Source: Bacillota bacterium (GTDB taxonomy: Bacteria; Bacillota; Limnochordia; Darwinibacteriales; Darwinibacteriaceae). Taken from it: a stretch of 14,851 nt of DNA. The translations under genes were made by a program, and so were the position numbers. This document shows, in pieces, positions 13,758 through 14,851 of the stretch. Location of the stretch: assembly GCA_012518325.1 (NCBI GenBank), contig JAAYSR010000284.1, positions 1-14,851 on the forward strand. Direction: 5' to 3'. Positions within the stretch are counted from its first letter, which is position 1, and each line of letters starts with the position of its first letter. The notes below the pieces were generated by a model. The model made no database searches and was not told where the DNA came from. It saw only the letters and a list, made by a program, of their open reading frames with translations.

Positions 13758-14311
13758 ACTTCCATAATCTCCTTTTCTTTAGCCTTCAGCAGCTCATCGA
13801 TCTGCTCGATGAACTTGTTGGTCTGTTCCTGAATCTCCTCCTGGACGCGGCGGGACTCATCTTCAGAGATGTCGCCGTTTTTCTCCAGCTTCTTCACAGC
13901 ATCATTCAGATCGCGGCGGATATTCCGAACAGCTACGCGATGATCTTCTGCATCCTTGCGTACCACCCGCACTAGCTCCTTGCGCCGCTCTTCAGTTAAG
14001 GTCGGAATGGACAGACGAATAACTGTACCGTCGTTGCTGGGCGTCAATCCGAGGTCAGAGGCGAGAATCGCCTTTTCGATGTCCTTGATCGATCCCTTGT
14101 CCCAGGGGGTGATCACCAGCAGTCTCGGTTCCGGCACACTGACACTTGCCATTTGGTTCAATGGAGTGGGAGTGCCGTAATACGAGACCACGATGCGGTC
14201 CAGGAGCGCGGGATTGGCTCTGCCGGTTCTGACACTTGCAAATGTACGCTTTGTGGCCGCAATGACCTCTTCCATTCTGGTTCTGCCTTCTTGAAGAATT
14301 TGATCAGTCAC
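13754..14311 (-). CDS. frr: Ribosome recycling factor
   Basis: RRF with EF-G splits post-termination ribosomes. The 185-residue product matches the family length. It has the long three-helix domain I, RTGRANPALLDRIVVSYYGTPTPLNQMA near 29-56 leading into the small beta domain, VPEPRLLVITPWDKGSIKDIEKAI (about 59-82), LGLTPSNDGTVIRLSIPTLTEERR (about 87-110) and a charged helical C-terminus. The start is GTG 14311, with GGAGG (14324-14320) eight bases upstream inside the end of pyrH. The genes overlap by eight bases. The 3' end overlaps the small ORF by four bases. pyrH-frr adjacency is nearly universal in bacteria. Confidence 0.98.
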   Translation of the reverse strand: MTDQILQEGRTRMEEVIAATKRTFASVRTGRANPALLDRIVVSYYGTPTPLNQMASVSVPEPRLLVITPWDKGSIKDIEKAILASDLGLTPSNDGTVIRLSIPTLTEERRKELVRVVRKDAEDHRVAVRNIRRDLNDAVKKLEKNGDISEDESRRVQEEIQEQTNKFIEQIDELLKAKEKEIMEV

Positions 14312-14851
14312 GTTGTTCGCCTCCTACATATGTGCCGATTTTGTAACCGCAAATTGCCTTGCCGATGCTGCCTTTCTCATCAAAGTTGAACACGATGATG
14401 GGTATGCCGTTGTCCATGCAGAGGGAGGTGGCTGTAGTATCCATAACACCCAGGTTTTGGCTGATCACATCCAAGTAGCTGATAGTATCATAGCGCCGTG
14501 CATCGGGATGGATCCGGGGATCGGCATCATAGACGCCGTCAACGCCCCGTTTGGCCATAAGAATAACTTCTGCTTCGATTTCTAAAGCCCGCAGCGCTGC
14601 AGCGGTATCGGTAGAAAAATAAGGATTGCCGGTTCCTGTAGCAAAGATCACAACCCGCCCTTTTTCCAAATGGCGGACCGCTCTGCGCCGGATATAAGGT
14701 TCTGCAATTTGACGCATTTCAATCGCTGTCTGCACCCGGGTGGGCACCCCTTGGCCCTCCAGAGCATCCTGCAGGGCAAGGGCGTTGATCACTGTGGCCA
14801 GCATCCCCATATGGTCAGCGGTAGTGCGGTCCATGCCCTTTGCGCTGCCTG
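14304..14851 (-). CDS. pyrH: UMP kinase (5' end cut off by the window)
   Basis: PyrH phosphorylates UMP to UDP and is the bacterial hexameric, amino-acid-kinase-fold enzyme. About 181 residues are visible of an expected 235-245, so roughly 60 N-terminal residues lie beyond the window edge. The visible part starts with GSAKGMDRTTADHMGMLATV, the family's conserved UMP/allosteric region. It includes FATGTGNPYFSTDTAAALRA and AKRGVDGVYDADPR, the phosphate and nucleotide-binding segments, and ends with NFDEKGSIGKAICGYKIGTYV. The Met inside KGMDR is internal and is not the start. In related genomes rpsB and tsf precede pyrH; that cannot be checked here. Confidence 0.97.
   Translation of the reverse strand, partial: GSAKGMDRTTADHMGMLATVINALALQDALEGQGVPTRVQTAIEMRQIAEPYIRRRAVRHLEKGRVVIFATGTGNPYFSTDTAAALRALEIEAEVILMAKRGVDGVYDADPRIHPDARRYDTISYLDVISQNLGVMDTTATSLCMDNGIPIIVFNFDEKGSIGKAICGYKIGTYVGGEQRD

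Noticed and set aside
1..14851. A mobile element, CRISPR array, toxin-antitoxin pair or defence system
   Set aside because: No direct-repeat arrays, transposase motifs, terminal inverted repeats or att-like sites were seen. Gene content and order are housekeeping throughout.

Overview
The window is one long, tightly packed block of housekeeping genes. All of them are read from the minus strand, so transcription runs from high to low coordinates. In transcription order: pyrH (5' end cut off by the window edge), frr, a 76-residue ORF of unknown function, uppS, cdsA, a YtvI/AI-2E-type membrane protein, dxr, rseP, ispG, proS, a family 2 glycosyltransferase, polC, rimP and nusA (3' end cut off). 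This is the classic Bacillota (Firmicutes) order pyrH-frr-uppS-cdsA-dxr-rseP-ispG-proS-polC-rimP-nusA with three extra genes inserted. The PolC-type replicase, strong GGAGG-type ribosome binding sites and frequent TTG/GTG starts point to a clostridia-like Bacillota lineage of moderate GC. I cannot place it more precisely.

Layout. From 14851 down to 5340 the genes are separated by 0-35 bases or overlap by 4-8 bases, so they look like one operon. It joins nucleotide supply (pyrH), ribosome recycling (frr), lipid-carrier and phospholipid synthesis (uppS, cdsA), two steps of the MEP isoprenoid pathway (dxr, ispG), a site-2 protease (rseP), prolyl-tRNA charging (proS), a glycosyltransferase and the replicative polymerase (polC). 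dxr and ispG supply isoprenoid precursor; uppS polymerises it into undecaprenyl diphosphate, the cell-wall lipid carrier. The last transcription unit starts at a near-perfect sigma-A promoter lying across the polC stop codon. It has a leader with a hairpin and a short U-tract, then rimP and nusA.

Most notable points: (1) PolC has no DEDD 3'-5' proofreading exonuclease domain. The PHP domain is continuous where that domain is normally inserted, and the N-terminal region is also short. (2) The -35 box of the rimP-nusA promoter is written inside the codons for PolC's C-terminal clamp-binding motif. (3) The rimP-nusA leader hairpin fits the known NusA-dependent attenuation of nusA in Bacillus subtilis. 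(4) NusA has a long Glu/Ala-rich acidic extension after its second KH domain. (5) Three accessory genes (76-aa ORF, YtvI-like protein, GT2) sit in an otherwise conserved operon.

No stretch over 300 bases lacks a gene; the longest gap is the 126-base polC-rimP region. I saw no tRNA, rRNA, CRISPR array, mobile element or plus-strand gene.
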